NCBI RefSeq assembly: GCF_028550415.1
Contig: NZ_JAQQKX010000001.1
Location: 548,137-612,136 of the forward strand
Length of the DNA stretch: 64,000 nt
DNA from: Asticcacaulis aquaticus
Lineage (GTDB): Bacteria > Pseudomonadota > Alphaproteobacteria > Caulobacterales > Caulobacteraceae
Direction: 5' to 3'
Below are positions 36,238-46,624 of the stretch, piece after piece (position 1 is the stretch's first letter; every line of letters starts with the position of its first letter). The position numbers and the translations under genes are program-made. The notes beneath the pieces are model-generated. The model was not told the origin of the DNA. It did no database searches and saw only the letters and a list, made by a program, of their open reading frames with translations.

Positions 36238-37503
36238 CTAGTGGATACGAACCCCAAGCGCCTCGGCGGCCTCGACCGACATCTGACCCTGCGGCAGGCC
36301 CTTGTCGGCCTGGAACTTCTGCATGGCGGCGACCGTCTTCGACCCCATATTGCCATCGATCGGCCCCGGATCGTAGCCGCGCTTCTTGAGCGCGATCTGG
36401 ATTTCCTTCATCTGGGCGGGCGAGGTGTTCTTGTCGCAGATCACTTCGCGCCAGACGGGCTCGGGTGCCTTCGACGCGCGGGTCTTCTCGACCGGCTTAT
36501 AGACCGCCGGGACCGTATAGGTTTCGGTGCGCGCGGGCGTGATGACTTCCTTCACCTTTTCGACGCGATAGGTCGCGGGCACCACCTTTTCGACCACCTG
36601 CTCTTCGCGGTCGATGACCAGACGCTCGACCTTCTTGATCTTGGCCGGAGTGCGGACGCGATTGACGGTGGCCGGGCGGACCTCGACCTGACGCTCCATG
36701 GCCTTGTATTCCGCCGGATATTCCTTGAGGCACCACACGGTCTGGGCCGAACCCTTTTGCAGGTACTCGGTCGTGCGCGTATCGGCCTGCACCAGAACCG
36801 GTTCCTTGCCGGGCCAGGTCAGCATGCCGTCGGCGCGGTAGCGCACCGGCTGGTGATCGCCGGGCGTAACCAGAGCGGCACCGGTGGCGACACCTTCGGA
36901 TTTCACCCATTCCTGACGGGCCGGGCGGACCATGACCTGTTCGACGCGCTTTTCATAGACTGCCGGGACGCTCTCTTCGCGCCAGCCGGCTTCCTGAATG
37001 ACCTTTTCCTCGACCACGGTGCGGGTGACCGCCGGGATCACCTTGCGCTCCACGCGTTCGGGCGTCACGACAACCTTACGTTCGGCCCAGCGCCATTCTT
37101 CGGGAATGGTGCGCGTTTCGGTGCGCGCCTCGGCGACCAGCACCTTGTCGGTATAGGTCTCGAAGGTCGGCGCTTTCAGCAGGCGGGTGAAGCACTGGTT
37201 CGGCCGGGCGTCCTTGACGATATAGGCCGGGAGGTCGGGATGCTGACCGTCGACGGTACCCTCGGGGCAGTCTTTGTCCTTCGCCTTCAGCTCCGGCAGG
37301 TTCTTCGTCTTGACATCGCTCTGGCTGAAATAGACGCCCTGAGCGCCCGACTTGCCATAGGACGACGGTTGCTCGTTCAGCACTTCGCCGACCGGCCTGA
37401 CCGCCTTCTTTTCCCCGGCCTGAGCCGTCATCCCGCAGGCCAGCACCGCCAGCGCCAGTACGGACACACCCGCTTTCAGCTTGAAACCGTTCACCTCAGC
37501 CAC
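36238..37503 (-). CDS. Secreted repeat protein with C-terminal peptidoglycan-binding domain
   Basis: 421 residues: an N-terminal export signal (LKAGVSVLALAVLACGMTAQA), many Val/Arg/Glu-rich repeats in the middle (VVEEKVIQEAGWREESVPAVYEKRVEQV and RTPAKIKKVERLVIDREEQVVEKVVPATYRVEKVKEV, given in pieces), and a PG_binding_1 domain (IQIALKKRGYDPGPIDGNMG) at the end. The repeats end in PAVY or PATY and probably form extended structure. It should sit in the periplasm on the cell wall. Function is unknown. Confidence 0.8.
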   Translation of the reverse strand: MAEVNGFKLKAGVSVLALAVLACGMTAQAGEKKAVRPVGEVLNEQPSSYGKSGAQGVYFSQSDVKTKNLPELKAKDKDCPEGTVDGQHPDLPAYIVKDARPNQCFTRLLKAPTFETYTDKVLVAEARTETRTIPEEWRWAERKVVVTPERVERKVIPAVTRTVVEEKVIQEAGWREESVPAVYEKRVEQVMVRPARQEWVKSEGVATGAALVTPGDHQPVRYRADGMLTWPGKEPVLVQADTRTTEYLQKGSAQTVWCLKEYPAEYKAMERQVEVRPATVNRVRTPAKIKKVERLVIDREEQVVEKVVPATYRVEKVKEVITPARTETYTVPAVYKPVEKTRASKAPEPVWREVICDKNTSPAQMKEIQIALKKRGYDPGPIDGNMGSKTVAAMQKFQADKGLPQGQMSVEAAEALGVRIH

Positions 37504-37758
37504 CTCATCACAATCTTACTTGAGGCCGATTTTAACGCTTCATTAACCGGTTCGCCAACCCTGCTCGCGCAGATAGCGTAAATTAACCAAATTAAGGCCG
37601 CAGGCGGTGCAAAAACACCTCAACAGGGTCGGTTGCATGGGCAAATCCCCCGAATCGCCACCGGTATTCACCTTCGGGCGCATGGTTTTAGGACTTGACT
37701 TTGAGGGGCACCCGCCTATCACGCAGGAAAATTTTTGCCGCTGCACAAAGGCCTTGCC

Positions 37759-39063
37759 ATGATCCCCCGCTATTCCCGTCAGGACGCCGCCGCCATCTGG
37801 GACCCGTCGACCAAGTACAAGATCTGGTTCGAGATCGAGGCCCACGCCGCAACCAAGATGGCCGAACTGGGCGTCATCCCCAAAGATGCCGCCGAGACCC
37901 TGTGGGCCAAGGGCAAGGATGCGGCGTTCGATTCGGACCGCATCGACGAAATCGAGCGCACGGTGAAGCACGACGTCATCGCGTTCCTTACCCACGTCTC
38001 GGAAATCGTCGGCCCGGAAGCGCGCTTCCTCCATCAGGGCATGACCTCCTCGGACGTGCTCGACACCTGTTTCGCGGTTCAGCTTCAGCGTTCCGCCGAC
38101 CTTCTGCTCGAAGGGACCGACCTCGTGCTGGCCGCTCTGAAAAAGCGCGCGCTGGAGCACAAGTTCACCGCCACGGTGGGCCGTTCGCACGGCATCCACG
38201 CCGAACCCGTCACCTTCGGCCTGAAACTGGCCGGGTACTACGCCGAATTCGTTCGCGCCCGTAAGCGCCTTGAGGTCGCGCGCGAGGAAATCTCGACCTG
38301 CGCCATTTCCGGCGCCGTGGGCACCTTCGCCAACGTCTCCCCCGAAGTCGAGATCTATGTCGCTGAGAAGATGGGCTTGAGCGTCGAGCCGGTGTCCACG
38401 CAGGTCATCCCGCGGGACCGCCACGCCGCCTTCTTCGCGGCGCTGGGCGTCGTCGCTTCCTCCATCGAGCGTCTGGCCGTCGAAATCCGTCACCTGCAAC
38501 GCACCGAAGTCCTTGAGGCCGAAGAGTTTTTCTCGAAGGGCCAGAAGGGCTCGTCGGCCATGCCGCACAAGCGCAACCCGGTCCTGACCGAGAACCTGAC
38601 CGGTCTGGCGCGCCTCGTCCGCTCGGCGGTCGTCCCGGCCATGGAAAACGTCGCCCTGTGGCACGAGCGCGATATCTCGCATTCGTCCGTCGAACGCGGT
38701 ATCGCGCCTGACGCCTGCGTGCATCTGGATTTTGCGCTCCGCCGTCTGGCCGGGGTGGTCGAAAACCTGCTGGTCTATCCGGAAAACATGCAGAAGAACC
38801 TCGACCGTCTGGGTGGTCTGGTCCACTCGCAGCGCGTGCTGCTGGCCCTGACGCAAAAGGGCATGTCGCGCGAAGACAGCTACTCGGCGGTTCAGCGCAA
38901 CGCCATGCGCGTCTGGCGCGGCGAAGGCAACTTCCTCGACTTCCTGAGCGCGGACGAGGACGTGTCGAAGTTCTTCACGCGTGAAGAACTGGAGCCGTTC
39001 TTCGACCTCGGCTATCACACCAAACACGTCGACACGATCTTCGCCCGCGTGTTCGGGGAATAA
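37759..39063 (+). CDS. purB: Adenylosuccinate lyase
   Basis: 434 residues. The fumarase-superfamily signature GSSAMPHKRNP and MTSSDVLDT are present. PurB acts twice in purine biosynthesis, on SAICAR and adenylosuccinate. The start MIPRYSRQDAAAIW follows AAAGG. Confidence 0.97.
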   Translation: MIPRYSRQDAAAIWDPSTKYKIWFEIEAHAATKMAELGVIPKDAAETLWAKGKDAAFDSDRIDEIERTVKHDVIAFLTHVSEIVGPEARFLHQGMTSSDVLDTCFAVQLQRSADLLLEGTDLVLAALKKRALEHKFTATVGRSHGIHAEPVTFGLKLAGYYAEFVRARKRLEVAREEISTCAISGAVGTFANVSPEVEIYVAEKMGLSVEPVSTQVIPRDRHAAFFAALGVVASSIERLAVEIRHLQRTEVLEAEEFFSKGQKGSSAMPHKRNPVLTENLTGLARLVRSAVVPAMENVALWHERDISHSSVERGIAPDACVHLDFALRRLAGVVENLLVYPENMQKNLDRLGGLVHSQRVLLALTQKGMSREDSYSAVQRNAMRVWRGEGNFLDFLSADEDVSKFFTREELEPFFDLGYHTKHVDTIFARVFGE

Positions 39064-39070
39064 AGCAAGA

Positions 39071-39130
39071 TACCCCACCACCCTTCGCTTCGCGAACGGT
39101 CCCCCTCCCCGGCATAGCCAGGGAGGCATA
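39071..39130. repeat. Intergenic repeat, copy A
   Basis: TACCCCACCACCCTTCGCTT and a CCCCCTCCCCGG segment. It is an inverse relative of the copy at 39149-39220. Confidence 0.7.
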
Positions 39131-39148
39131 AGAAATGCGAAACCTTCA

Positions 39149-39220
39149 TACCTCCCCAACTTGTTGGGGAGGGGGACCGCACGAACATGCGAAGCATGTG
39201 AAATGCGGTGGTTGGGGGTT
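39149..39220. repeat. Intergenic repeat, copy B
   Basis: TACCTCCCCAACTTGTTGGG, then GAGGGGGACCGCACG. The same text recurs at 45103-45174. Confidence 0.75.
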
Positions 39221-39241
39221 CTTACTTGTCAAAGGTCTCCC

Positions 39242-39946
39242 ATGTCCCTCGCCCTTCGCACCGACGCCTTCGACTTTGCCGGTTTCCAGAACCGCTTCGC
39301 CCAGAAGGGCCGCATCCGCCTCGAAGGCGCGCTGCCGCACGACGACGCCCACGCCATCCATCACGCCCTGGAGCAGCAGACCCTGTGGGAACTGCACCTC
39401 GTCAACGCCGAGGGCGCGCCGGACATCATTTCACGCACGGAACTGGAATCGCTGAACCCGTCGGAGATTCAGGACCGCCTCGCTGCCGCCGCCGAGCGCG
39501 CGCAAACAGGCCTGAGTTTCCTGCATCTGGGTTACGACCTGACGACGAAGGCGGCGCTGGAAAATCTCGGTGACGACCATCCGGTGTTCGAACTGGCCAA
39601 ACTGGTCTGGTCGCAGGCCTTTGCCGATTTCTGCGAGCAGGTCACCGGCCTGACGGGCCTCAAGCTGCAAAGCTTGATCGCCACCGGTTACCGTCCGGGC
39701 GACTTCTTCACCATGCACACCGATGCCGCGGCGAAACTGTCGTTCGAGTGGAACTTCACCCATGATTGGCGCTCGGACTGGGGCGGTCAGATCCTGTTTC
39801 ATTCGCCGTCGGGCGATATCGAAGGCGGGATCATGCCGCGCCTGAACGACCTGTCGCTTTACGCTGGCGATCAGCCGCGCTCGATCGCCTCGCTGGCCGC
39901 CTATGCCGGCGCGCCGCGCTTTGCCATCACCGGGCGGTTCGTTTAA
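39242..39946 (+). CDS. Fe(II)/2-oxoglutarate-dependent oxygenase
   Basis: 234 residues from ATG 39242 (AAAGG ahead). The HxD pair is in TMHTDAAAKLSFEWNF and the DWRSDWGGQILFHSPSG segment is typical of prolyl-hydroxylase-like enzymes. Target unknown. Earlier starts would run into the repeats. Confidence 0.85.
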   Translation: MSLALRTDAFDFAGFQNRFAQKGRIRLEGALPHDDAHAIHHALEQQTLWELHLVNAEGAPDIISRTELESLNPSEIQDRLAAAAERAQTGLSFLHLGYDLTTKAALENLGDDHPVFELAKLVWSQAFADFCEQVTGLTGLKLQSLIATGYRPGDFFTMHTDAAAKLSFEWNFTHDWRSDWGGQILFHSPSGDIEGGIMPRLNDLSLYAGDQPRSIASLAAYAGAPRFAITGRFV

Positions 39947-40419
39947 TCGGCTAAGGTCGTCTCGACGAAGCGCTTGCCGTTCCACGTATAGAGCAGAGCG
40001 CCGCTCTCGAACGTAAAAACGCTCACGCCGTATTTACTGACCGCCACCGGTTCACAGGCCGGCTTGTCGCACGTACCCACAACCAGCTCATGCTCGACGA
40101 TATCGACGCCCATGCGCGGCATATCGGTTTTGAGGTCGAACGCCCGCATGGGCAGCATCGTCACTACGACGATGGGCTGGCGTTCCTTGGTGCCAAACGT
40201 GACACTGACCTTAACTTTACCGCTGCGTTTTACAAAGACGGCCTCGTCATCGATCCCGTCGCCATTGAGATCGCCGGTCGCCGACAGATAGAGCGTCGAG
40301 CTTTTGGCGCGATACGCCATGTCGCCATGTCCGGCAACATCGGCCTCGGTCACCCGTTCATCCGCCATCGCCCCGGACGCTACCAGCGCTAAGACAAGCC
40401 CCGCTATCAAAGCCTTCAT
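39943..40419 (-). CDS. Secreted protein with EF-hand-like loop
   Basis: 158 residues from ATG 40419 (a second ATG at 40422 is in line; GGAGG fits the 40419 start best). Signal peptide LIAGLVLALVASGAMA. The loop GDLNGDGIDDEAVF resembles a calcium loop of FG-GAP or dockerin type. Two Cys (GTCDKPAC) may form a disulfide. Function is unknown. Confidence 0.7.
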   Translation of the reverse strand: MKALIAGLVLALVASGAMADERVTEADVAGHGDMAYRAKSSTLYLSATGDLNGDGIDDEAVFVKRSGKVKVSVTFGTKERQPIVVVTMLPMRAFDLKTDMPRMGVDIVEHELVVGTCDKPACEPVAVSKYGVSVFTFESGALLYTWNGKRFVETTLAD

Positions 40420-40433
40420 CATTCCCCTCCCCA

Positions 40434-40462
40434 ACAAAAAAGGCTCCGTTCCCGGAGCCTTT
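40434..40462 (-). terminator. Terminator after the DUF1476 gene
   Basis: AAAGGCTCC-GTTCCC-GGAGCCTTT, a 9-bp stem, with a T run on the minus strand. Confidence 0.85.
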
Positions 40463-40470
40463 GAAAATCC

Positions 40471-40794
40471 CTATTGTTCCGACTTCAGCGCTTCGCGCGC
40501 CTGAGCGAGGAACTCGACCACCTTGGTCCGCACCTCGGTTTCGCGGACGGGGATGTTCGAGGCGACCAGATCGCCCAGCACCTTGCGAATCACGTCCTCT
40601 TCGCCCGGCTGCTCGAAATCGGCGCGGATGACCGCCTTGGCATAGTTTTCGAGATTATCCCCCGACAGGCCCATCTTTTCGCCCGCCCAGATACCGATCA
40701 TCCGGTTACGGCGGGCCACAGCCTTGAATTCCAGATCCTCGCTATGGGCGAATTGCGCCTCGAAACCCTTGGACCGGTCATCAAACGTCGTCAT
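40471..40794 (-). CDS. F1-ATPase inhibitor zeta subunit (DUF1476)
   Basis: 107 residues (MTTFDDRSKGFEAQFAHSED; RNRMIGIWAGEKMGL). DUF1476 is the zeta subunit that blocks reverse action of F1-ATPase in alphaproteobacteria, and its presence supports that class. Complete and typical in length. Divergent from purC. Confidence 0.92.
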   Translation of the reverse strand: MTTFDDRSKGFEAQFAHSEDLEFKAVARRNRMIGIWAGEKMGLSGDNLENYAKAVIRADFEQPGEEDVIRKVLGDLVASNIPVRETEVRTKVVEFLAQAREALKSEQ

Positions 40795-41030
40795 TGGAAT
40801 AAAACCTCACTTCTCATATTGGTTTTAATGCGCGCAATGGGCGTACGCAACACAAACCGTCATTTACATCACAAAAGTTTTTGATTATTGGCAGCGTCAA
40901 TTCGCATCCGTCGGATGCCTCTTTCCGCGCCGCCTGACCGGCCATCCTCAGACAAAACCCGCTACGCTTTCGCTGCCCCGGATTGTCCGTATATATGGCC
41001 TCAGACGCGCCGCCCTCTGGAGATGGTGCC

Positions 41031-41792
41031 ATGACCACCAAGAACCGCAAGAAAATCTACGAAGGCAAGGCCAAGATCCTGTACGAAGGCCCGGAGCCCG
41101 GCACCCTCGTTCAGTATTTCAAGGACGATGCGACGGCCTTCAACGGCGAGAAGAAGGCCCAGCTCGAAGGCAAGGGCGTGGTCAACAACCGCATCAGCGA
41201 GTTCGTCATGACCAAGCTGACGCAGATCGGCGTTCAGAACCACTTCATCAAGCGCCTCAATCTGCGTGAGCAACTGATCCGCGAAGTCGAGATCATCCCG
41301 CTCGAAGTCGTCTGCCGCAACATCGTGGCGGGTTCGATGGCCAAGCGCTTCAACCTGCCTGAAGGTCAGCAGCTGCCGCGCTCGATCATCGAGTTCTATT
41401 ACAAGAACGACGAGATGGGCGATCCGATGATCACCGAAGAGCACATCACGGCCTTCAACTGGGCTTCGACGCAGGAAATCGACGATATTCTGGCCATGAC
41501 GCTGCGGGTCAACGACTTCCTGTGCGGCATGTTCGCCGCCGTCGGCATCACGCTCGTCGATTTCAAGATCGAGTTCGGCCGCCTGTTCGAAGGCGATTTC
41601 GCCCGCGTCATCCTGGCCGATGAAATCAGCCCCGACTCGTGCCGCCTGTGGGATACCGCCACCGGTGAAAAGCTCGACAAGGACCGCTTCCGCCGCGACA
41701 TGGGCGACGTGATCGAGTCCTATACCGAGGTCGCCAAGCGCCTCGGGATCATGAAAGACATGCCCCGCGTCATTGAAGGCGGTGCGCAATAA
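41031..41792 (+). CDS. purC: SAICAR synthase (phosphoribosylaminoimidazole-succinocarboxamide synthase)
   Basis: 253 residues ([53 protein letters not shown]). Joins CAIR and aspartate in purine synthesis. An upstream extension to 40983 has no support. Followed 63 bases later by purS. Confidence 0.97.
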   Translation: MTTKNRKKIYEGKAKILYEGPEPGTLVQYFKDDATAFNGEKKAQLEGKGVVNNRISEFVMTKLTQIGVQNHFIKRLNLREQLIREVEIIPLEVVCRNIVAGSMAKRFNLPEGQQLPRSIIEFYYKNDEMGDPMITEEHITAFNWASTQEIDDILAMTLRVNDFLCGMFAAVGITLVDFKIEFGRLFEGDFARVILADEISPDSCRLWDTATGEKLDKDRFRRDMGDVIESYTEVAKRLGIMKDMPRVIEGGAQ

Positions 41793-41855
41793 GACCCCTC
41801 AAAGTCCATCGCCCCCGGTGGACTTTTTGCTTATCTCCTATGTGAAGTGAAACAG

Positions 41856-42107
41856 ATGAAAGCCACGGTTCATATCTTCCTCAAGGCCGGCGTCCTCGAC
41901 GTACAGGGCAAGGCCGTCGAAGGCGCGCTCAACGGGCTCGGTCCCGTTCAGGGCTGGGGCGGCGTGTCGAACGTCCGCGTCGGCAAGGTGCTGGAATTCG
42001 ACCTGACCGCCACCGACAAGGCCGCCGCCGAAGCCGAGGTGAAAGCCATGTGCGACAAGCTGCTGGCCAATACGGTCATCGAATCCTACCGCATCGAGGT
42101 CGCGTAA
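41856..42107 (+). CDS. purS: FGAM synthase PurS subunit
   Basis: 83 residues ([37 protein letters not shown]). Small partner of PurQ and PurL in FGAR amidation. GTG 41847 is an alternative start. Ends 1 base before purQ. Confidence 0.95.
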   Translation: MKATVHIFLKAGVLDVQGKAVEGALNGLGPVQGWGGVSNVRVGKVLEFDLTATDKAAAEAEVKAMCDKLLANTVIESYRIEVA

Positions 42108-42108
42108 C

Positions 42109-42780
42109 ATGAAAGCCGCCGTCCTTGTTTTTCCGGGCTCCAACTGCGACCGCGACTGCAAGGTGGCGGTAGAGACCACCACCGGTGCTCAGGTGGAGAT
42201 GGTGTGGCACGAAGAGACGTCCCTGCCCTCAAACCTCGACCTGATCGTCGTGCCGGGTGGTTTCTCCTACGGCGACTATCTACGCTGCGGGGCGATGGCG
42301 TCGCTGTCGCCGGTCATGGCCGAGGTCGTCAAGGCGGCGAACGCAGGCGTGTCGGTGCTGGGCATCTGCAACGGCTTCCAGATTTTGTGTGAATCGGGCC
42401 TGCTGCCGGGCGCGCTGCTACGCAATTCCGGCCTCAAATACGTCTGCAAACCCATTGAACTGACCATCGAAAATCGCAAGACGCGCTTCACCTCGGCCTA
42501 TGGCGAGCAAAAGACGGTGTGGATGACGCAGGGCAATGGCGACGGCAATTTCTTCGCCGAACCCGACGTGCTGAAAGGCATCGAGGACAATGGCCAGGTC
42601 GTCTTCCGCTATGTCGAAAACCCCAATGGTTCGGCCAACAACATCGCCGGGATCGTCAACAGCGCCGGTAACGTGCTGGGGATGATGCCGCACCCGGACC
42701 GCGCCTTCGAGCCCGCGCTGGGCTCCGCCGACGGCGCGCCGCTGTTCCACAGCCTGATGCGTGTCCTTCAGGCCGCGTAA
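42109..42780 (+). CDS. purQ: FGAM synthase glutaminase subunit PurQ
   Basis: 223 residues. Class I glutaminase with catalytic Cys in [20 protein letters not shown], and the closing [11 protein letters not shown]. It supplies ammonia to PurL. Confidence 0.97.
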   Translation: MKAAVLVFPGSNCDRDCKVAVETTTGAQVEMVWHEETSLPSNLDLIVVPGGFSYGDYLRCGAMASLSPVMAEVVKAANAGVSVLGICNGFQILCESGLLPGALLRNSGLKYVCKPIELTIENRKTRFTSAYGEQKTVWMTQGNGDGNFFAEPDVLKGIEDNGQVVFRYVENPNGSANNIAGIVNSAGNVLGMMPHPDRAFEPALGSADGAPLFHSLMRVLQAA

Positions 42781-42788
42781 TCGTTTCA

Positions 42789-42814
42789 AAGCCCTCGGTT
42801 TCGGGGGCTTTTTC
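42789..42814 (+). terminator. Terminator-like hairpin between purQ and purL
   Basis: AAGCCCTCG-GTTT-CGGGGGCTT with one G-T pair, then TTT. Partial readthrough to purL is expected. Confidence 0.6.
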
Positions 42815-42845
42815 CTATGCTTATCTATCAAAGGCCGTAAGACCT

Positions 42846-45053
42846 ATGACCACCGCCCAAAAAACCACCGCCGAACTGGCCGCCGAATACGGCCTGAAGC
42901 CCGACGAATATCAGGTCATTCTCGACCGGCTGGGCCGCGAGCCCAACTATGTCGAACTGGGCGTCTTTTCGGTCATGTGGTCCGAGCACTGCTCGTACAA
43001 GTCCTCGCGGATGCACCTGCGCAAATTCCCGGTGACCGGTGAGCGCGTCATCTGCGGGCCGGGCGAAAACGCCGGGGTCATCGATATCGGCGATGGCCCG
43101 GACGGGCAAAAGCTCGCCTGTATCTTCAAGATGGAATCGCACAACCACCCGTCCTATATCGAGCCCTTCCAGGGCGCGGCGACGGGCGTCGGCGGCATCA
43201 TGCGCGACGTCTTCACCATGGGCGCGCGCCCGGTGGCCTTGCTGAACGCCCTGCGTTTCGGTGAGCCCTCCCACCCGAAGACCAAGCGCATCGTCGAAGG
43301 CGTGGTCGCGGGCATCGGCGGTTACGGCAACTGCGTCGGCGTCCCGACGGTGGCCGGTGAGACCAATTTCCACAGCGGCTATAACGGCAACTGCCTTGTC
43401 AACGCCATGTGCGTGGGCCTGGCCGACGCCGACAAGATCTTCTATTCCGCCGCCCCGGAACCCGGCCTGCCGGTCGTCTATTTCGGCTCCAAGACCGGCC
43501 GCGACGGCATCCACGGCGCGACCATGTCGTCGGCAGAATTCTCGGAAGACTCCGAAGAGAAGCGCCCGACGGTGCAGGTCGGCGATCCCTTCGCCGAAAA
43601 GCTGCTGATCGAGGCAACGCTGGAACTGATGGCGTCCGGCGCCGTCGCCGCCATTCAGGACATGGGCGCGGCGGGCCTGACCTCGTCGTCGGTCGAAATG
43701 GCCGGCAAGGGCGGGCTCGGCATCACGCTCGACCTCGACAAGGTGCCGCAACGCGAAGAGAATATGTCGGCCTACGAGATGATGCTGTCCGAATCGCAGG
43801 AGCGCATGCTGGCCATCCTTAAGCCGGGCCGCGAAGAGGACGGTTATCGCATCTTCAAGAAATGGGGGCTGGATGCCGCCGTGATCGGCGAAACCAACAC
43901 CTCGGGCCACATCGTCCTGACGCACAAGGGCGAGGTCGTCTGCGACCTGCCTCTGGCCCCGCTCTCGGACGACGCACCGCTGTACGACCGTCCGTGGGTC
44001 GAGCCGGATATGGAAGCGCCGCTCGGCAGCGCGCCGTCCGCCCCGGTCGGCGACGCCCTGCTGGCTATCCTCGCCTCGCCCGACATGGCCTCGAAGCGCT
44101 GGCTGTGGGAACAGTACGATCGTCACGTCATGGCCGACACCCTGGCCGACTCGGCGACCGGTGCCGACGCGGGCATGGTCCGCGTCCACGGCACCAAGAA
44201 GGCGCTGGCCGTGACGTCGGACGTCACCCCGCGCTACGTCAAGGCCAACCCCTATGAAGGCGGCAAGCAGGCCGTCGCCGAAGCCTGGCGCAACCTGACC
44301 GCCGTCGGGGCCGATCCGATCGCCATTACCGACAATCTGAACTTCGGCAACCCTGAGCGCCCCAAGATCATGGGGCAGATCGTCCGCGCCATCGAGGGCA
44401 TGGCCGAGGCCTGCCGCGAACTGAACTTCCCCGTCGTGTCGGGCAATGTGTCGCTCTACAACGAAACCAACGGCGTCGCCATCCCGCCGACACCCACCGT
44501 CGGCGCGGTCGGCCTGCTCGAAGACTACGACCTGCGCGCGGGCTTCCACACGCTGAAGGCCGGGCACGTCCTGATCCTGATCGGTGAGACCGTCGGTGAA
44601 CTGGGCTCGTCCATCTATCTGCGCGAAGTCCACGGTATCGAAGCCGGTGCCCCGCCCAAGGTCGATCTGGCCACGGAAAAACTGAACGGCGACTTCGTGC
44701 GCGGCCTGATCCAGTCGAAGACCGCCAAGGCCGTCCACGACCTGAGCGACGGCGGCCTGCTGCCCGCCGCCTTCGACATGGCCTCGGCCTCGAAGGTTGG
44801 GATCGAACTGCGCAACACGACCGGTCTTGAAGATTTCGTCTTCGCCTTTGCCGAGGATCAGGCGCGTTACCTGATCGCGGTCGGCGAAGCGTCGGCGCAC
44901 CTCGTGCTGGCAAAGGCCGCCGAGGCCGGCGTTACCGCCGCGACCATCGGTGTGGCGGGCGGCACGGACCTCAGCCTGACCGGGGCGATGTCGCTGAGTC
45001 TTGAGCAATTACGCAGCGCCAATGAGCGCTGGCTGCCGGAATATATGGCTTAA
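42846..45053 (+). CDS. purL: FGAM synthase large subunit PurL
   Basis: 735 residues (small-type PurL that needs PurS and PurQ). [36 protein letters not shown] and other ATP-grasp-like AIR-synthase motifs. Complete. Followed by a strong terminator. Confidence 0.97.
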   Translation: MTTAQKTTAELAAEYGLKPDEYQVILDRLGREPNYVELGVFSVMWSEHCSYKSSRMHLRKFPVTGERVICGPGENAGVIDIGDGPDGQKLACIFKMESHNHPSYIEPFQGAATGVGGIMRDVFTMGARPVALLNALRFGEPSHPKTKRIVEGVVAGIGGYGNCVGVPTVAGETNFHSGYNGNCLVNAMCVGLADADKIFYSAAPEPGLPVVYFGSKTGRDGIHGATMSSAEFSEDSEEKRPTVQVGDPFAEKLLIEATLELMASGAVAAIQDMGAAGLTSSSVEMAGKGGLGITLDLDKVPQREENMSAYEMMLSESQERMLAILKPGREEDGYRIFKKWGLDAAVIGETNTSGHIVLTHKGEVVCDLPLAPLSDDAPLYDRPWVEPDMEAPLGSAPSAPVGDALLAILASPDMASKRWLWEQYDRHVMADTLADSATGADAGMVRVHGTKKALAVTSDVTPRYVKANPYEGGKQAVAEAWRNLTAVGADPIAITDNLNFGNPERPKIMGQIVRAIEGMAEACRELNFPVVSGNVSLYNETNGVAIPPTPTVGAVGLLEDYDLRAGFHTLKAGHVLILIGETVGELGSSIYLREVHGIEAGAPPKVDLATEKLNGDFVRGLIQSKTAKAVHDLSDGGLLPAAFDMASASKVGIELRNTTGLEDFVFAFAEDQARYLIAVGEASAHLVLAKAAEAGVTAATIGVAGGTDLSLTGAMSLSLEQLRSANERWLPEYMA

Positions 45054-45057
45054 GCTC

Positions 45058-45092
45058 AACCCCCGAAGCCTCGCTTCGGGGGTTGTTTTTTG
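45058..45092 (+). terminator. Rho-independent terminator of purL
   Basis: AACCCCCGAAG-CCTCG-CTTCGGGGGTT, an 11-bp stem and a T run. Confidence 0.9.
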
Positions 45093-45102
45093 AACTTTCT
45101 TA

Positions 45103-45174
45103 TACCTCCCCAACTTGTTGGGGAGGGGGACCGCACGAGATGACCGAAGGTCATTGAGATGTGGTGGTGGGGTT
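45103..45174. repeat. Intergenic repeat, copy C
   Basis: Starts TACCTCCCCAACTTGTTGGG like copy B at 39149. Ends with GTGGTGGTGGGGTTTC. Confidence 0.75.
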
Positions 45175-45214
45175 TCTTGCTGCCTTACGACAGTGGCCGT
45201 CGAACCTCCGCAAG

Positions 45215-45278
45215 ACACCCCACCACCATTTGCTCCGCAAATGGTCCCCCTCCCCGCACTAAAGTGCAGGGAGGTATG
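45215..45278. repeat. Intergenic repeat, copy D
   Basis: ACACCCCACCACCATTTGCT through CCCCCTCCCCGCACTAAAGT. Inverse of copy C, making an inverted pair. Confidence 0.75.
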
Positions 45279-45308
45279 ATTTGAAGGTAATCGGCTCTCA
45301 TTTTTCAG

Positions 45309-45851
45309 CTACTTCCCAGCTTCCAGAAGAACGTTTCGATAGGCCTCAGGCTCCAGACGTATCAGACGGACAAGCGCTTGTTCCAATTTGTCGGCTTCGG
45401 CATCTTCTGATTTGCCGCCATAGGTTAGGTCCGAATAACGGCGGCCCGCTTCTTCGAACAGAGCGTACCAATGTTCAATATCGTTGGACGACACACCTTG
45501 CTCTATTGCCGCCCGTGCTTGAGCATTTGCCTCTTCGATGGTCTTGGAAAATAGGTTCAGACTCAATTCATTATAGGCATCAATGATTTCGGGAAGCGCG
45601 TCTGCAAAACTCACCAAAGTGGCACCAAAAGCGCCATTCAGAAAGCAACGGTGAAATACGGCCACGCGGGACATGGTCACTTCAGCCAAGGTCCCGATAG
45701 ACTCGCCACCTAATGCGTTGTTCGAATTATAAAGCTCGGCAAGCGCAACATAGACTTCGTCAGGCAGTTCAGCTTCATCACCGACGAGTACGAACGGTTT
45801 CACCTCAGGCTTGGCACCAGACCCGAACCACTTTTGCCATATCGATATCAT
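45309..45851 (-). CDS. Unknown protein (180 aa)
   Basis: 180 residues from ATG 45851, overlapping the previous stop (ATGA). MISIWQKWFGSGAKPEVKPF; helical (LPDEVYVALAELYNSNNALGG). Third gene of a leftward operon with the two genes to its right. No motif. Confidence 0.7.
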   Translation of the reverse strand: MISIWQKWFGSGAKPEVKPFVLVGDEAELPDEVYVALAELYNSNNALGGESIGTLAEVTMSRVAVFHRCFLNGAFGATLVSFADALPEIIDAYNELSLNLFSKTIEEANAQARAAIEQGVSSNDIEHWYALFEEAGRRYSDLTYGGKSEDAEADKLEQALVRLIRLEPEAYRNVLLEAGK

Positions 45852-45853
45852 GC

Positions 45854-46624
45854 TCAAAACGCGGCTACCTTGTCCTTGCCGGGTTTTTCGCGTTTCGGGC
45901 GCTGGGTCTCGAATTGCGTTTTGGCAACGGCCAATTGTGCCTTGGTGAGCGTCGCCGCCACCCGCGTCGCGTCGGCGGACGGCGGCGCATCCTTTTGCTC
46001 CCAGGTCAGGGCTTCGTGCGCCAGCGCATACAGCACCCACGCCTTGACCGCATCCTTCGGTACACCGTCCCCGCGTTCATGGCGCGCGGCCATCTCGGCT
46101 TGCGCGGCGGGTAATCCCTGCGCCACAGCCTTCTGGATCAGTTCCACGCCCTTGGCGCAATCCGCCGCCACACCGCGCCCCTCGCACAGCAATTGTCCGG
46201 CCCGCAACTGTCCTTCCGGATAGTCCTTGAACGCCGCCTTCTGCACCCAGCGGAAGCCCTCGGCGTCGTCGCGGGCAATCCCCTCACCGTCGAGATAGTG
46301 CTGCCCCAGTTCGTACTGCGATTTGGCATGGCTCTGATAGGCGGCCTTACGGTACCAATTGACCGCTTCCGCCTTGTTCATGTCCGTCTGAAAGCCGTTG
46401 TCATAGGCCTCGGCGACGTAGAACTGAGAATTGAGCACCCCCAGCTTGGCGTATTCCAGTTCGTAATCGAAGGCGGTCTTGTAGATCTTGACGCCCTGCC
46501 AGCGGGCATTGGTCTGCCACATGACGACGCAGGCCACGATCAGCGGCACGGCGAACAGCAGGACGCGCAACACCCATCCCAGCGGCGTCAGAGGCTTGCG
46601 CTTCGGTTCGTCGGTCAATGCCAT
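45854..46624 (-). CDS. Sel1-repeat protein with one membrane span
   Basis: 256 residues. A span near 18-36 (VLRVLLFAVPLIVACVVMW), then Sel1-like repeats (AEAVNWYRKAAYQSHAKSQYELG; GEGIARDDAEGFRWVQKAAF; GVAADCAKGVELIQKAVAQG). Sel1 repeats bind partner proteins. It starts directly after the stop of the gene before it. Confidence 0.85.
   Translation of the reverse strand: MALTDEPKRKPLTPLGWVLRVLLFAVPLIVACVVMWQTNARWQGVKIYKTAFDYELEYAKLGVLNSQFYVAEAYDNGFQTDMNKAEAVNWYRKAAYQSHAKSQYELGQHYLDGEGIARDDAEGFRWVQKAAFKDYPEGQLRAGQLLCEGRGVAADCAKGVELIQKAVAQGLPAAQAEMAARHERGDGVPKDAVKAWVLYALAHEALTWEQKDAPPSADATRVAATLTKAQLAVAKTQFETQRPKREKPGKDKVAAF

Noticed and set aside
36166..37581. A long open frame opposite the wall-binding protein
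   Set aside because: The minus strand product has a signal peptide and a PG-binding domain. The plus frame has neither.
37543..39159. A long open frame opposite purB
   Set aside because: Shadow. PurB signatures are on the plus strand.
42828..45008. A long open frame opposite purL
   Set aside because: It is a GC-rich shadow. The plus strand encodes a clear PurL.
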